This document shows positions 24,716 through 39,647 of a DNA stretch of 64,000 bases, in pieces. The stretch's first letter is position 1, and each line of letters opens with the position of its first letter. The DNA lies in contig NC_052482.1 of the NCBI RefSeq assembly GCF_009730915.1, forward strand, positions 3,658,001 to 3,722,000, written 5' to 3'. A program made the position numbers and the translations under genes. This DNA is from Dioscorea cayenensis subsp. rotundata. Its lineage: Eukaryota > Streptophyta > Magnoliopsida > Dioscoreales > Dioscoreaceae. The notes under the pieces are model-generated. The model made no database searches and had not been told where the DNA came from. It saw nothing but the letters and a program-made list of their open reading frames with translations.

Positions 24716-27700
24716 TGCCCCTTGTGAATTTCTTTATTTGCAAAAATGCTATTAGTTATGTAGTTTCTGTTTGTCAATTTGTGTTTCATTTTCTTTTTTA
24801 TTAAAATTAAAAAATTTTAGAATAAAAAATTCATAATTCATTTTTCAAAATTCAAGGTTTCTATTTTTAGTTAAAATTTTAAATCAATTCAAATTTAATA
24901 GCTTGTTTGTTGTCAATGTTTATTCATGAGAATAAAGCTGAAGTTCCATGTAATTTCTGATAGGTTGTTTACAGTTGAATAATACATATCATGATCCTAT
25001 TGGGAAATACACAAACTACACTATTCACACTTCACCTAAGTCAGCATCTGGTTATATCCATGGATCTAAGTAAATCAATTAAGCTAGAAATATATTGATA
25101 CAATTTAGCGAGCTCCGTAATAAAATCATTTATATAAGTTTAGCATTCTTATTCAAATTTCTAAGTGAAGTTAAGTTTATTAATGAATAATAGACAAAGA
25201 AATATGGTGATCCTTCTTTGGCCAGAAATGTAGCCATGATGGAAGCTAAATCTCCTATAAACCCTCAATGACAACCAAACCATGAGGTTTATAGCATCAT
25301 CTGCAGGAAAAAACAAAGGAAAACCTAAGAAAGTGTTCAATTTGAAGCCTTGAAAGCTAGCATTGCCTTTTATGTTTGATTGATCCATGAAACATCTCTT
25401 GAGTAATGAGACATTTTAAGAATGATTATATTTGATATTTTAGGTATGATTTATCATTATTATTATTATTTTAAAATATTTTAGACATTATTGTTTAAAA
25501 TATTCCTCTTAGCCTTATTTCCTTATATAATAAGGTCTAAGTTTAGATTTTATTGTCTATATAAACACATAAACACCTTGTAAATGAGATACAATACATT
25601 GAAGAAATATTCATCTTACAATTTTGGGAAAAACAAAATTTTGGATTTTTATTATTTTCGTATTTTCGAGGGCGATCAAAAGGTTAAGAAGTTTTGAACA
25701 TTTTATTATATATTTATTGAAACCAGTATTTATGTATTACTATTTGAGTTGTACGAGATGAAATTCTTATACACCGTTTTTAGGGGATGCTCCTATTTCA
25801 ATAAAATATACATGATTGACTAAAGGAACATATCAAGCACAACTACTTGTACTGTATTATGTTTGATGTTCAATAATTGTTCACCATTTGATTCCCCCAA
25901 GTACTTGATAAAAAATTGCAAAATTATTATGATAAGCTTTGTATTATTTTATGTTTGTTTTATGATAAAGAAATATGATTTGTTTTCACCTTTCAATATT
26001 CCGCACTTATTTTCTTAATAGTTAATATAATTATTAGTATATAATTATATTTTTAAATTTTTAATAATTAATTACTAAAAAATACTTATGCTTTGTTCGG
26101 ATTGAGGGCCAAAGAGGGAAAATTAAGTAAAGTGAGGGCATTGGAAGGTCAGAGTGAGTCCTTCCGTTGTTTGGATAGATATTTTTAATTTCATGAAGGA
26201 AAAAGAATGATTAACTCTGGCCCTCTGAAACCCTCCGAAAATCCACTTTTTCTGGTCCCCCGATTTGGGGTGCCGGGGGAGGGAGAACTTCACAAAAAAT
26301 TTAAAATTTTTTAAAAAACCTTAATACCCTTAATTTTAAAATTAATTACATAACGCCACTTCATAAGTTTCTTTTTTCACTTTTTTCAATCTAATTTTAT
26401 TTTAATCAGGTATTCACATGACACCCATTGCAGATTATTATTTTTATGTATTTCTTTTTTGTTTGCTTATTTGTTTATTTGTTTGTTTATGTTATATTTT
26501 TTATTTGTCAATTCATCCTTAGAAGAATCTATCTCAATAGAATTCTTTGCTATCCAAATTTTATTCGAAGTTCAAATAAAATTCAACATGATTATTGTAC
26601 TATGAATTAAAATATTAGAATATGTTTACTAACAATATGATAAAGTGATTTTGTGATGATTCAATAAAGCTGTAGGAGGAATTAGTCTTTAAATAATGTA
26701 TGATATACTTTCAAAAGAAGAATAAATTGTGGTATTTGAGAAGAGACAAAATTAAAGTATAATAATCAAAATAATAATGATAATTATAATAATTATTATA
26801 ATTATAATAATTATTATATTTATTAAAAAAAGCTACTTAGAATGTGAATTTATTACAGATATTTATAATATCTGTAAATAGAAATAAGTAATTTTTTATT
26901 TAATAATAAGGTATAATTGGTAAATCATATTATTATATGTCCTTTTCTTTTCTTTCCCTTCTTAACAAAAAAAACCCTCTTTTCCTTTCCTTTCATAAAA
27001 TTTGTCTATCCAAACAAAGGTTAAAACTTTACTTTTCCTCTCCTTATTTTTTCTTCTGCTTTTGAATCCAAACACTATATTAAAGAATTAAATTTTAAAA
27101 AACTATTCACCATATTTTCTTGTTGATAAGCTAAAGCAACCAGTATTAATTTATGACTAATATAAATTATTGATCAAATCATATAGACAAACAATTATAT
27201 TAACTAAGAATAAGCTTGTCTTTTGCTTGTGTTGTACTTCGCTAAAATTTTTATACGATAAATTTTCAACTTTAATTTTAATAAACGTTTAAGTAAAAAG
27301 CTTTCAACTTTAATTTTAATAAAAATTAAAAATAAAAAAACAACTGTAAATCTCCTTGACTTATAGACAAAGTGAAGCAGATAAAAAAAACATAAAAAAT
27401 ACAAAATACAAAGCTGAAACAGTTAATCTCAAAAACAAACAAGATGAACAAAGCTTTCAACCTTTTAACCTCAAAAATCAACATTCACAATAAACACATC
27501 CATAAACACAACTAGATTGCTTCAAAAGTTTATGAAAAAAACCAAACAAAAACAAATAAATTAAGAAATACACCAAACCTCAAGTTATGCTATTTTCAAT
27601 CAGCAAAGACACCCAAGGACTAACAAATCAATCTTCATATGTAACACGCCCAGATCAATGTTTATACAATGCATGCAACTTAGCTTTAATTGTACTTCCA

Positions 27701-27979
27701 ATGTTTGATTTGTATCTAACACGGTATCAAAACAAACGTATTTTATTTAAAAATAGAAAATACCTTAGAGGCTAGAACATAACCCATGGTATTAAGCAAC
27801 CATGGTGAATATTCATGAATTATAAAAACAAATGATTAATTCCTAATAAAAACCACTGAGATTGTTAAGCTGCAATTCATGCTTAAGAAAAGTTTTGCAG
27901 TGTTCTCATAAGAACCGAGTCAAGTTTTTGCAGTAATTGATGTTAAAAAAGTTTCAAAATGTTAGTATGAAGTTATCGA
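24716..27979. other. Intergenic, possible LTR remnant and possible TIR element, no gene
   Basis: 25500-25660 (tctatataaacacataaacaccttgtaaatgag...) resembles the R/U5 part of a retrotransposon LTR, but I found no partner. About 26092-27080 begins tgctttgttcggatt and ends with the inverse of tagtgtttggatt. Matching inner phrases (gtttggataga with catgaagga / catgaaagga) occur in inverse order, which suggests a degenerate TIR element of about 1 kb. A minus-strand frame near 25160-25388 is not recognisable as a gene. Confidence 0.45.
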
Positions 27980-30900
27980 TCAAGGATGTTGAATTCGTGG
28001 TTTTCCGAGAGAGAAGGAATTCATTGAAGCTTGTATCTCTTCCAGTGTTCGGTCTTTGGTCTCCGGCACAAGCTTCGCCACAAATAAAACAGTAAGACCA
28101 CAAACGGTGGCGAACATAAAGAATGTGCCTGCACAATGATGCAGAAACATTTTCAATTCTTAGATATACAAAATACGAAATTTGATATAAAAACAGAAAA
28201 AAAAAAAAGCAGCTTGTGATCAAACACCTGCTGAATTCCAGGCCATGAGAAAGTTGAAAGCATATGAAACAATCCAGGAACCAAACCAACTAATTAAAGT
28301 TACAAGGCTTCCTGCTGATGCTTTCATGTTTATTGGAAATATCTGTATCAATAAGACAAAACAAATGCGGCTTAATATTTCAAATATAAGATCTTAAATT
28401 ATGTATTATAAGTAGAACTTAAATCAATCTATAAAGTTGTTTTAATATTCTGCCGGCCATACAAATAACGGTAGAAGTGTCATTTTCTACATTCTAATGG
28501 CCAATTAACAGTAAAAAATAGTCTGACTTAACTAAAGGGTATGTATGTACTTAGAAACTTCAAAAGAGTAAATATTTCTTTTCAAGATTCTGCTGGTGTT
28601 TATAAATGTAAAGAAAAACCAGAAAACACTCAGACAATTATTGACATGATTGCAATTACCTCCGACATTATGACCCATGGGATTCCTCCCATGCCCAATG
28701 AGAATGATCCAGTAAACACCTAAGCTCGGAAAAAAAAAACAGAAGCAGCAATTGTCAATCGAAATGCATAATCGACAGAATATTTATAATATCTGTAGAA
28801 CAGAATTACCAGTATTCCCACCAATGCGAAGAAAGGGTTCACATTCATCAAAAGTTCATGCCCCTGTCTTCAACAAAAGTTAATTCTCGATTTTTTTTTT
28901 TTAAATTTGAGTGACATATTCTCTTTAGCCAGCAAAACATTAAAGAAAAAAAAAAGTTTCGCATTTTGTGAGTATACATCCCTCAAAATAAGTCAAATTA
29001 TCTATCCAAACTGCAAAAGATACCATTTATCTATATATCCTTACAAAGTAAGTTGATTAACAGCAATGAGGTGAAAGTTTCAATTAAATTACGAAAATCC
29101 CCAGAATACCATTCAGTTTTTTCTTCTTGGGATTTTTACTTGCATACCCCTGTAAAATCATGAGTTTGCTTAAATACCCCCATAAAAATGATATTTGTTT
29201 GTATACCCCTACAAATCAATTATATTTGCTTCTATGCCCCTATGGTTAAGTTGACTTTTAATGGTGTTAAATCAATGGATGGAATAAGGGTAAATTACCA
29301 AAGTGGGTTTGCTTATATACCCTTTGAAATTTTTTTCTTCTTATTTTGTAGACATTACTCATTTCATTCAACAAATGACCATTATAAGTTTGTTAATATA
29401 CCTATCAAAATTTTTTATTATATTTTATAGACTTAAATTATTTAAATTATAGATAACCAATATAATTTTTTTATATACGCTTTAATTATTTTTAAAAATT
29501 ATTAAAAATCAAGAATTTTTGAGTAAATTCATTATTTAAGGTTTTTACAAGCATCTCTAAAACATTTTAGATTATCACATGCTCTTTACAAACACAACCT
29601 AAAAATAGGTAAAAATTACGTGTAACAATATATAACAAATAATTTCATACTATGGTTAAGGGTAATTGGGTAATTTTGGATAATGTTAAGGGTAGTTAGA
29701 TGATGTTAAGGGTAATTGGGTAATTTCATACTAAAAAATAACAAATAATTTCATACTAAAAATTATGACCTTGGATGATGTTAAGGGTAATTAGGTAATT
29801 TTATTAAGTTGGGTTAAGTGGGAAGTATGATTAATTCCATAAACCCTAACGGTGACTAACGGTAACTAGCGGTAGAAATATATAAGTAAAAAAGTTAGTT
29901 TTATGAGGGTATGCAAGCAAATAGTATTTTTATGGGGGTATTTAAACAATTTCATGGTTTTATAGGGGTATGCAAGCAATTTTTCCTTTCTTCTATGCCC
30001 CTAAAATTAGGACAATTTTCTATTGAGCTATCAACGGCATTTTTGTCATTTTAGTGTGCATCATTAGGCCCTTGCCACCACTAAGTTAAACAAAGAGCAT
30101 GGTCAGTAACATTGGGGAGACAGAAAGACAACAGGGTTATGGAATATATTTTACATGGGTATAAAGAAAAACAGCAACTTTTTTGGAGATTAGAAAGCCG
30201 ATTAAAACTTTTCATAAATGAGATATAGATATAAACCTTAAAGAGGAATGACATTCCAACTAGGAAACAGCCCAAGCATGTGCCCGCTGCTGAAATCTGC
30301 AGTATACAGCAGTTGTATGAGTACGGTGAAGATATATTTGTTATGTTCAACTAAATTGCTTACCATTAAAAGCGGTCTTCTTCCAGATACATCCATCAAA
30401 AACACACCCAATGTAGTCATCGGAATCTGTAAATAAGAGTCTGTCTTATGTTTATTTCATGCAAACAATGAAATAGAAGGATCCAAGATGATGAAATGAG
30501 CACCTGGATAATAACCATTGCTATCGATCCAATATCACTCGAGAAACCTGAGAGAAATTTCAATCTTTATTCATAAATCAGGGAAGTTAGGCAAAATATT
30601 TCCAGCTTTACTTACCTGCTGAAACAAATATTGCACTCGCATAAAAGCAAACTGCATTCACACCACCAAATTGCTGAAACACCATTAATCCAACTCCGAC
30701 CTGATTATTAAATCTAGCATTAATTAAGAGTGTATACTGTGGCATTGTATACTCAAACTTAAGTCATACTTACAACAACTGAATGAAGATACTTCTTCTG
30801 AAACAAATCTAGCACAGTAGTCTTCGGTGAGCGTTGAAGGGTTTCAGTGAAATCCTGTGAAGAAATCAAGGCTCTTCCACATTAGCCATAGATACTCTAT

Positions 30901-33900
30901 ATGTGCATATTTAGTAATTTTGATTCACAGGAGCAAATATATAGTACCTTGATCTCCTCAGCTTCCAGTGAGATGTCAGTTTCCTTCCCACGTAGACTCT
31001 GTAAAGCTGCCTCGAATCTAGCATGATGGCCAACCTTTGCCTGCATAATGAACCATCGCATTCAGGGTTAGAAGTTCAGAAGAATTCAAACCACTAAATC
31101 ACCTTGTTTTATTTTTTTTAATTGCATTTCTTATGATTTCGACCTATCATCCAAGAGCATACATGGAATCAATAGTCGTATGGACTTACGAAACCAATCA
31201 GGTAGTATAGATACATCATACAACATTTTAAAGAACATAAACATCACCTTGACAAGTTTAACCAGATTAAATAAATTAACAGGATAGACGGTGTGCTCAA
31301 TTTTTTTTTTTTCCAATTTTGATTTAAATTATGCACGTTTCTCATGCTTATCATGTAGTTCACTAAACTTCAAGTGAACTGTTTATGGTATGATGTCACT
31401 CTTAATATTTTATAAGAGCATGCTGAAAGATTCCAATCATTCACATCAGAAAATTTTAACACTCATAATATTCGACAGTATAATTATCTTCAATGATCAT
31501 ATACAAAATATCCAAGCAGTATCCACAACTATCATCATGTACCAAAACTTAGCTACAGTAATTAAAAGTTGATCATTATCTAGAAAAATATTAATTAAAG
31601 TATCCAACACTTCACTAGTGACTGAATAATGGGAAATAAAACAGTGCCGGTAAGTATATGCAGCATGTGACCAACCAGCCATCTAGGAGACTCAGGAATA
31701 AATAGGAGGCCGACAAGTTGCAGCAGACACGGAAAAACTCCTGTGACAGAAAAGTTAAAAAATTATTTGCCGAATGACAGACGTGTTCGAGTATAGTCCA
31801 TAACTTTCATCTGCAGCTAATTACCCTAAAAGGAAAAATCTGATTCAATACAGCAGAAGCATTTCTCAAGGGCCAAAAAATTAATGTTTCATAGTTATTG
31901 AAAGGCCAATGTTGACAAATATGAGATTGGACACCTCTATCCAACATAATTAGAGGTCAGCAGTTCACACAATATTTTTTATGTGCAGGATTAGTTTAAT
32001 TTAAGAACAAAAAGGAAAAAAAATTACATCAAACCGTTCTCAAATTAACAAACAATACTAACATGGATTTTCAAAGAAAGTCATACACATGACTCGTGAT
32101 TTCAGACAAAATACATCATATGGCCTGATGTCATCTAGTGGTAGAACTGAAAAATCTAATTTTATTTGCCTAGATAATCATGAAGAAACCATTATCCAAA
32201 ACCAATATTAACGCATCACTATTAAGCAATTTATTGACATATCAGCTGCAATATCTCTCAACCAATAACCCAGTCAGGTTACTGACATTCATTTTTCACA
32301 ATAAAGGTTTCAAGCAAAACTACCCACATTAAATAACCATGTCATACACTCTTTCCCATGCTAACTTTCTAAGAAACAAAATGATCTAAAAAGTCTGCAG
32401 TTATTGTTAATAAAACAACATAAAAAAAAATTAAGATAAGATAATTTATGGAAATATCCGAGTTTTAAGGAAATATACCTAGTAAAGCCAGGGTACGCCA
32501 AGTTAAAAATGTTCCGAACAAGAAGGCTAGGGATGACCCACAACATATCATCAACTGTGAAATTAACAATAAGACACTAAGGACAAACCACTTCAAATGC
32601 ATTCATCCATGGAAAAAAATTTCTTTTGCACCTGATTTACAGTTGTAAATCCACCTCTGAGATTTTTGGGTGTTATTTCTGCTATGTACACTGGAACCTG
32701 TTTGGCCATTTCAACTGAAATTTATAGTTTATACACAAAGAATTTTCACATGATACCACTACTTAGCCATCTAAAAAAAATATCAATTTATTTTTCATAA
32801 CCAATTTTATTCGATTTATTAATATCTTGATGGTGCATGAACATGTTCAATTATGTTTTTTTTTTCACATATTATCACATTAAGATTATGTATTTTGATT
32901 ACTTAGATAAGCATGTACCTACTTATTTATATCCAATAGTCATCCTCGAGCATATTGCAATATACAGCATACATAAAAATTATGTTGGATTAAGGTGCTC
33001 ACAATGTATGAAAGAAGTCCAATACCATAGCCAACTGAAAGCCTTCCAAGATCAAGCCACCAAACACCCTTCAGCATTTAAGCTAACATTATGGCAACGA
33101 TAACCAAATAAATGAAATTTCATAAAACTAGAAATTGAAGAGGATACATTGGATGGTGGATTTATCATAGTCGTATTTAGTACGTAGGATCTTGTTGATC
33201 TTTTACAGCGTGTAGTTCAACAGTCCTTTTTTCAGATTTTAAAAGCAATCAAAACAAAATGAAAACCTTGGCGAAGAATATGGCAAGCCATCCCACAATG
33301 CAGAAAAAGTCAGATGTAGCCATTGCCTGGATTAGAATATCAAAAGTTAATGATCATGATTGTCCATCTATTTATTCTGAAACAATTATAGAGGTTTGAT
33401 GGAAACTGAAACAAAGAAAAGAAATGGAACACATTAAGTTACCAATTTTCTACCAATCATATCTGTGACTCTTCCACTCATTACAGCACCTATCATTGCT
33501 CCAATTGTCAAGATTGAGCCAAATACAGAGTACTGCAGAAACAAATATACAAAGACAAAAAGGTTTCTTCACGACAAAACATACAAAAAAACATTAAGAA
33601 AATGTTGAGTTTCTCACTGATGAGGCAAAAAAATTTCAGTCTAGAACCATTTTTTGAATCAGTGAGAAACAAATAGATAAATATTTTCAAGAAACAAAAA
33701 AGGTATTGCAAGTCTTGTGTACTAACAACAATGAAGAACCTCACCTCAGGCAAAGGAAAGGTGAAGATCTCTCATAATTCCAGACTGTGCTGGAGAAGAA
33801 AATCCCACCTGAAATATAAATTTATAAAAATCTTAACATGTTCAGCCTGACTATGAAAAATTTATTTGATTAATTAGATGAAAACTAAATCATTGATGAA

Positions 33901-34796
33901 CCTATTATCTATACCCTGAACTTTGGTTGATGAAGAAATGAGAGCATGAAAATCAAGAGAAGAAATTATCTTGTTTTTACCCGAATTTTAGATAAATTTC
34001 ATCTAATCAAACAAACAAAACAAGAAAAAAATTAAGTATTTTTCTTTCCTAACATTCTCTCCCCTTTTCCTTCGTAGACTAAAGCTTAGCACTTCTACTA
34101 ATTTTCAACTTTTACAATCAAATTGAGATTTGGTCTATGAAGAAATGATAGAAAGGGAATCAAGCAATAAAATTTTTGAGTAAACCACAAGTTACACAAA
34201 CAAGCACATTTATTTATCTTGCTTTTATGCCTCTGCTGATAAATATTTCATATTTCCCACTCAATCAAACAAACAAGAAAATTCTACATCTTTATTCATA
34301 TTCCTCAATATACCTTTCCCATTCCCTTCATTCCTCTCAAACCAAAAACATCCTAATGATCAATGAGCTTCGATTAATGAAACAACATGATGGAAAGTAA
34401 ATCAAAAGGCAAAACTCTTGAGTAAATCACAAATTAAAAGTAGCAAAACATCTTAATTATCCTCCTTTTCTGCACCTTTTCATAATAAAACAATAATTTA
34501 AAAAAAAAAAAATCTCATCTTTCCTCCTCAAACAAACAAAAAGGTCCACATTTTCCTTATTCCTTCCCCCTTTTCCTCAATTCCACACTAAGTTCCAGGA
34601 TCAAACTAATCTAAAGTAAGAATAGAATTGAAAAAACAACAAGTCATACCGAGCAACCAAACACAAAAGAACCGGCGACGGCGACGGCGGTGCTGGCGAC
34701 CACAACCCAAAGCGATGAAGAAGAAGCAGTGGACGAGTCTCTTTCCAAGAGAGGCACCTCCATTACTGAGTCACCACCTTCTCTACCAGTAGCCAT
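27980..34796 (-). CDS. ERD6-like sugar transporter (MFS), frame broken by one base in exon 2
   Basis: Twelve-helix monosaccharide facilitator of the plant ERD6-like group, usually on the tonoplast. Exons: 34650-34796, 33745-33808, 33443-33532, 33267-33326, 33003-33068, 32632-32697, 32479-32554, 31676-31740, 30948-31040, 30774-30854, 30616-30700, 30504-30547, 30364-30426, 30237-30296, 28810-28863, 28660-28719, 28228-28342, 27980-28128. This gives about 478 residues, normal for the family. Landmarks: [10 protein letters not shown] after helix 2, [49 protein letters not shown], and the final [13 protein letters not shown]. All junctions fit except exon 2, which is 64 rather than 63 bases. A surplus T in cctttgcc makes a stop just before the donor. 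With 63 bases it would read DLHLSLPE, joining YSVFGS. Either the gene is newly broken or the base is an assembly error. Intron 14 hosts a Mutator-type MITE. Confidence 0.9.
29120..29995. mobile_element. Mutator-type MITE in ERD6-like intron 14
   Basis: Element 29129-29986, with inverted ends of about 90 bp: acttgcatacccctgtaaaa against gcttgcatacccctataaaa, and aaatacccccataaaaat in both. The flanks tttcttctt and tttcttcta match at 8 of 9 bases, a 9-bp duplication. The core includes several ttaagggtaattgggtaatt-like units at 29650-29815. Non-coding. Confidence 0.82.
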
Positions 34797-35936
34797 GGCT
34801 ACTCCTTGGTTTTTCTCCACAAAGAGCTGCAGGAGATTGAGAGAATTCAATGAAGACTATGAAAATTACCAGTCAATGAATGATGTTGCTTGTTTGGATT
34901 TTTCCCGGATTTTGGGGCCATTTATGAACAATGATTGTTTTATTTTTTAATATTGATTTATTAATTTGTATTTGAGGTTTTAATAGTTTTATCTTTATCC
35001 GAAATTTTCATTTTAATAATTAATTAATTATATAAATAATAATAGAATTAGGATTCAATGTGACACCTTTATCCCCTCAAATTTGCCACATCAGTAGTTA
35101 TTTTTCTATTTATTTTAATTTAAGGTTTATGTATTTAAAATTTAGAGTATATGATTTTATTGGATTTGGGTTTAAAATTTTTGGGTATTATAATATTTTA
35201 TGAGTTTTAAAATTTAGAAATTTATATAGTTTTGATGTAATTTAAATAGAAAAAAGAATAGTGTAGATGCACGTTATTTAAGAAATCAAAGTTTCTATTT
35301 GAAGGGGATAAAATCTGACATCATTATCACCCTTTCATATAATCCTTTCCTCTATAATAATTTTTAAGTATTTTATAAAATTATTATTATTATTATTATT
35401 ATTTTATAAAATATTTAAATGAGTTGATATTAACAACCATGGATTAGTCCAATGATAATAACTTGTCTCTACTGTAAAGATACAAATATCTTATATAATG
35501 GTGCTAAATGCAAATAGACCCAGTGATCTTTGTCCTAAATGTTTGGTTTTAAATAAAAGCATTTGATTCTAATGATTTTTTTCTTTTTTAAAATAATTTT
35601 TTTGATTTTTTTATATTAAATATTTTCAGAAATACAAGAACTCCACTGCTTGTCCTGCCATCCTCTCTATGTTAGAGGGTGTAACTTTTCATTGGGGTTG
35701 GGGACAAATATTTTCTTTAGTTAAAATTTGTTAGAATTATGCAATAATCAGGCATATAAACAAATAATTTTTTATGTGAGATTATTTAATTCATCATCAA
35801 AATTATAATTTCCTGAATGAATATTACGAATTTTCAAAATACAATATTAAATGATTTTATTACATGTTAGTAAGCTATTTAAATACAGATAATCCCAATA
35901 TTTAAATATCATCCTGCAGCTAAAATAAATATACTT
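34797..35936. other. 5' flank of the ERD6-like gene and intergenic, no gene seen
   Basis: AT-rich. ttatcccctcaaatttg at about 35070 and its inverse (gaaggggataaaatctgac) near 35300 may be the ends of a small degenerate MITE. A (ATT)n run lies at about 35382-35405. Confidence 0.45.
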
Positions 35937-38351
35937 TAAGGGCCTATTTGATGGACTAGATAGGATATAGACGGATATGATATAGAACTGGATAAGAGTA
36001 GAAAGGAATATGGGTATGATAATCTCATATCCTATTTTATGTATGATGTCCACCGGATAAGCCATTAGATAGCATTTTATTATTCTATTTTACGTTTGAT
36101 GTGGACTTGATAATGACAAGATATGATATAAATTGTATGTAAATAAACAAAATTATTCTTTATAATATAGTTATATATATTTTTATAAAATAGATTTTTT
36201 TTTTGTTTTCCTTAATAATTTACTTATTGATAGATTTATTAGTTTCCATTACATTTTTTAAAAATAAATAACTAATAAATAATGTCCACAAATATATTGA
36301 TTGTAATATCACCAACTTACAAAAATTATAATTCATACCTATTTCCTTGAAGAAAATCATACACAAAAGTCATCAATATAGCAAAATAAATACATTGCAT
36401 CAAATCAATTTGAAAAAAAAAATCATCCGACTAAAAAACTAAAAATAAGAAGAGATTTAGATAAAAATAACCTATTCAAGTATGAGATCGACGGAAAAAC
36501 CCTTCAACCACTTCAAATGCGAAAACCCCTACTTAAAATAGTAAAATTAGTGTCCTATTTAGTTGTTGACAAGCTTGTTTTCTCAAATATAGGGTTTAAA
36601 AGATTAAAAAAAGGGATACATTGAAGCCATAGGAGGAAAGAAACTAAATAATAGGGCAAAAAATAAATTTGATTTTTTATCATATCTTACTTGTCACGCC
36701 CCAATCCACAGGCTCACAGGACGAGACAACAGTCGCGACAACTCGAGGAGGGATACCCCATCACTCAACCCTCGAGTCACCGCAAAGCTGACGAATAAAC
36801 TTGAAATCAACAATAATAAACACAAGGACAGAGTAGAGAAATATAAAGACTCGCAATGGAAGTAACAACAATAACAACAATAAGTATCAAAATAGAGTGA
36901 TTCACAAACACGCAGGTAAGTAACCACAACAGAAGCAACTACATATACATAAGAGTTTAAGTAGGTATTCAAATACACAACCATGCAACAGAGTTTCCAA
37001 CATACTAGTGGATCCAAGACTCATATAACATGTTCATGGTCAAACAAACATACATGAGAATCAGATGAGATTGAAAAATGAACACAGATGATGAAAGGAT
37101 AACAAATGTCCAGCACGCCGCCACTCTACTGCACTACTACCTGCAACAGCTTGGGAAGAAGAATGACATGTGAGTAACCTAGGTCACTCAGTGAATGGGT
37201 TAGCACAAATATGCAAAAATATACCAAAATACACCATAAATTACAAGAATAATATTTTACTAATAATATAACTAGTTTAGAACATAAATACATATAACAG
37301 TAATCATAAATACAATATAACAAAGGATAGCATAAAGAAAACCTTTTTACCCCAACTATGGTTTTCACCAACAAATCCACGAAATACAAAGGCAGGTTTT
37401 ACACTATAAAACTAGTTGAGCATCAAACCAAGCTTTTATAACAATGCACATATAGATCAGAACGGTTCAGTATATAAAATAAACTATATAATACGAGTTT
37501 GCAAATCCATAAAACATAATACTCGTCGTCAAATCAAATTTGTAGAAGACTACTCTCCTAAGGGTGCGTTAGGATTGCATAATAGGAATGTGAATGAAAT
37601 GAATGGTAATGGTAATGGAAATAGGAATGAATGGTAATGGTAATGAAAACAGAAAATAGTGTTTGGTTGCAATAAAATTCATTGGGAATGGGACAAGTGG
37701 AAAGGGAAAATGTGATAAATTTACTATTTTGCCCCTTAATGCTAATAAATAATATATTCATATTATTTATGACAAATTTTTAATTTGTGAAATATTTCGT
37801 ATATCTTATGTACTTAAACTATTATCAAATATTAATTAAATAATTCACTTCAATCATTAGTAATTTTAATAGTATAATTAGGTATTATAAATTTATATTT
37901 GGTGTATTATTTTTTTTAAAAAAAAAGTTGAAACTACTCCATTTTAAATAATTTAGAAATTATTATCCATTTTAATGATTATAATTAAATATTTACAAAA
38001 TAGTTCATATATTATTATCCATTTTAATGATTATAATTAAAACTACTTCATTTTAAATAATATCTTTGTAACCCATTGACTAAATAAACAGAAAATACTA
38101 TCTAAATTATGGGTTAAAGGTATGTAAAATTTAAAAGCCATATATTTGCATACCAAAAAAGATCTATATTGCAAAAATCTAACAAAAAGCAAATACATTA
38201 AGTATAATGTAACAAAAGATTAAAAAATACATTTCCTTCGAATAACTAAAACAAAAAACAAGTACACTTCCTTTGAAGCAACCAAACATTGTCCACACAC
38301 ATTCCCATGTTTTCAAAAAACATATAGTAATTTTTTTCTCTCTTCAATTTC

Positions 38352-39245
38352 TCAGCGATATGCTTCTTGACGAACAGCAAGTTCAGCATTACGAGCCGCA
38401 GTTTCAGCATTACGGACAGTAACTTCAACATTGCAGGTTGCAGTTTCAGCCATTGTTTGAAATCCTGGACCAATCATTTCAACAAAATGTTGAATATGTT
38501 CAAAATTTTCTCCATTGTCGGATCCTTATCATCAGTATTTCTTTTTTCACATGCAGATGTTTTGAGGCACTACTATCCGATGGCATATGTGGTGGAATGT
38601 CAGTATGTTCCTGCATGGGTATGAAAAACTCGTCATTAGCCATTTGAGAGAAGCCTTCATCAACCTCCAAATTGATACTATCACGCATATATTGGTTAGC
38701 ATTATCGCCAATGTCACCACTTGCACTGCCATGTGCTCTATCTTTTGTAAAAACCTGAGTCAGCTCATTAAAAAAGAGAAAAGATCTGCCATAAAGCCCA
38801 ACTGCTTCTTTGTGACTCTATATGGCATGAAAAACATAGTTAATAATAAATCAAGACATGTTTATATTACTGCATAACTATGAAATATTATTATTTCTAC
38901 CTTGACATATTCATCGTATGTGCTTTTCTCGCACTCAATAGTACTGTCTTCATGGTTCAAAACAAAACCGCTGATGTGTAGTAAATCTTCAATAGCAGTA
39001 GTCTTGCTTCTAAGAAGTTTAACTCGCGACTCAATGTTCGGCATGGCTTTAAGAATGGTTTGAGGGATCTTTTCCTTTATCATCCTCTCCAATTGAAGAA
39101 GGTACCCATTTCGAAACCCATTTTTAGCTCACCACGCGGGATTAACTAATAACTTGACCAATGCCTCAATCAAGGCTTTATCTTCTTTGGAAGTCTAGAA
39201 ACGCTTGTTTTGTCCCCTACCCCTTTGTTGTGAATCTAGCTCCAT
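38352..39245 (-). pseudogene. PIF/Harbinger ORF1, MYB/SANT-like DNA-binding protein, broken
   Basis: The reading starts ATG at 39245 (MELDSQQRGRGQNKRF). It shows a trihelix/SANT pattern: KEDKALIEALVKLLVNPAW, then FRNGYLLQLERMI, then PNIESRVKLLRSK. Two stops (TAG and TGA) fall exactly where the family has Trp. A downstream exon adds HKEAVGLYGRSF and an acidic stretch, then a coiled-coil-like end with repeated AETA and RNAE before the final stop at 38352. In this superfamily ORF1 works with the transposase to bind element ends and reach the nucleus. Confidence 0.75.
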
Positions 39246-39647
39246 ACTTAGGAGAACAAAATACAAATGTATAATAGACATACTAAGTAAGTGAATGTTA
39301 TCATGGTAGACATAAATCAAATTACCAACAAAAAAAGACATAATTTGTTATAATTCATACACAAGTTAATGAACTAGAAACCTAGTTAATTGCCAAGTAT
39401 TAAGCAAATTTCTAGCATGAAATATAAAAGATATGATTATAAACACAAAATTTACCAAATAAACAAACAACACAAAAGATTACATAACACTATTACATGA
39501 GCAATATAAAGGCAAACACTAGATAAGATGAATACATAACATGACAGCTCTCATTCTCAATTCAAGGACATAAATCAATTGGATTAATTCAATGCAAATT
39601 GTTAAACATGTATGTAGCCATATTAAGCCTAAATTGGTTCCACTCAT

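Noticed and set aside
25161-25388. 75-residue minus-strand frame
   Set aside because: No recognisable domain and no neighbouring exon in phase.
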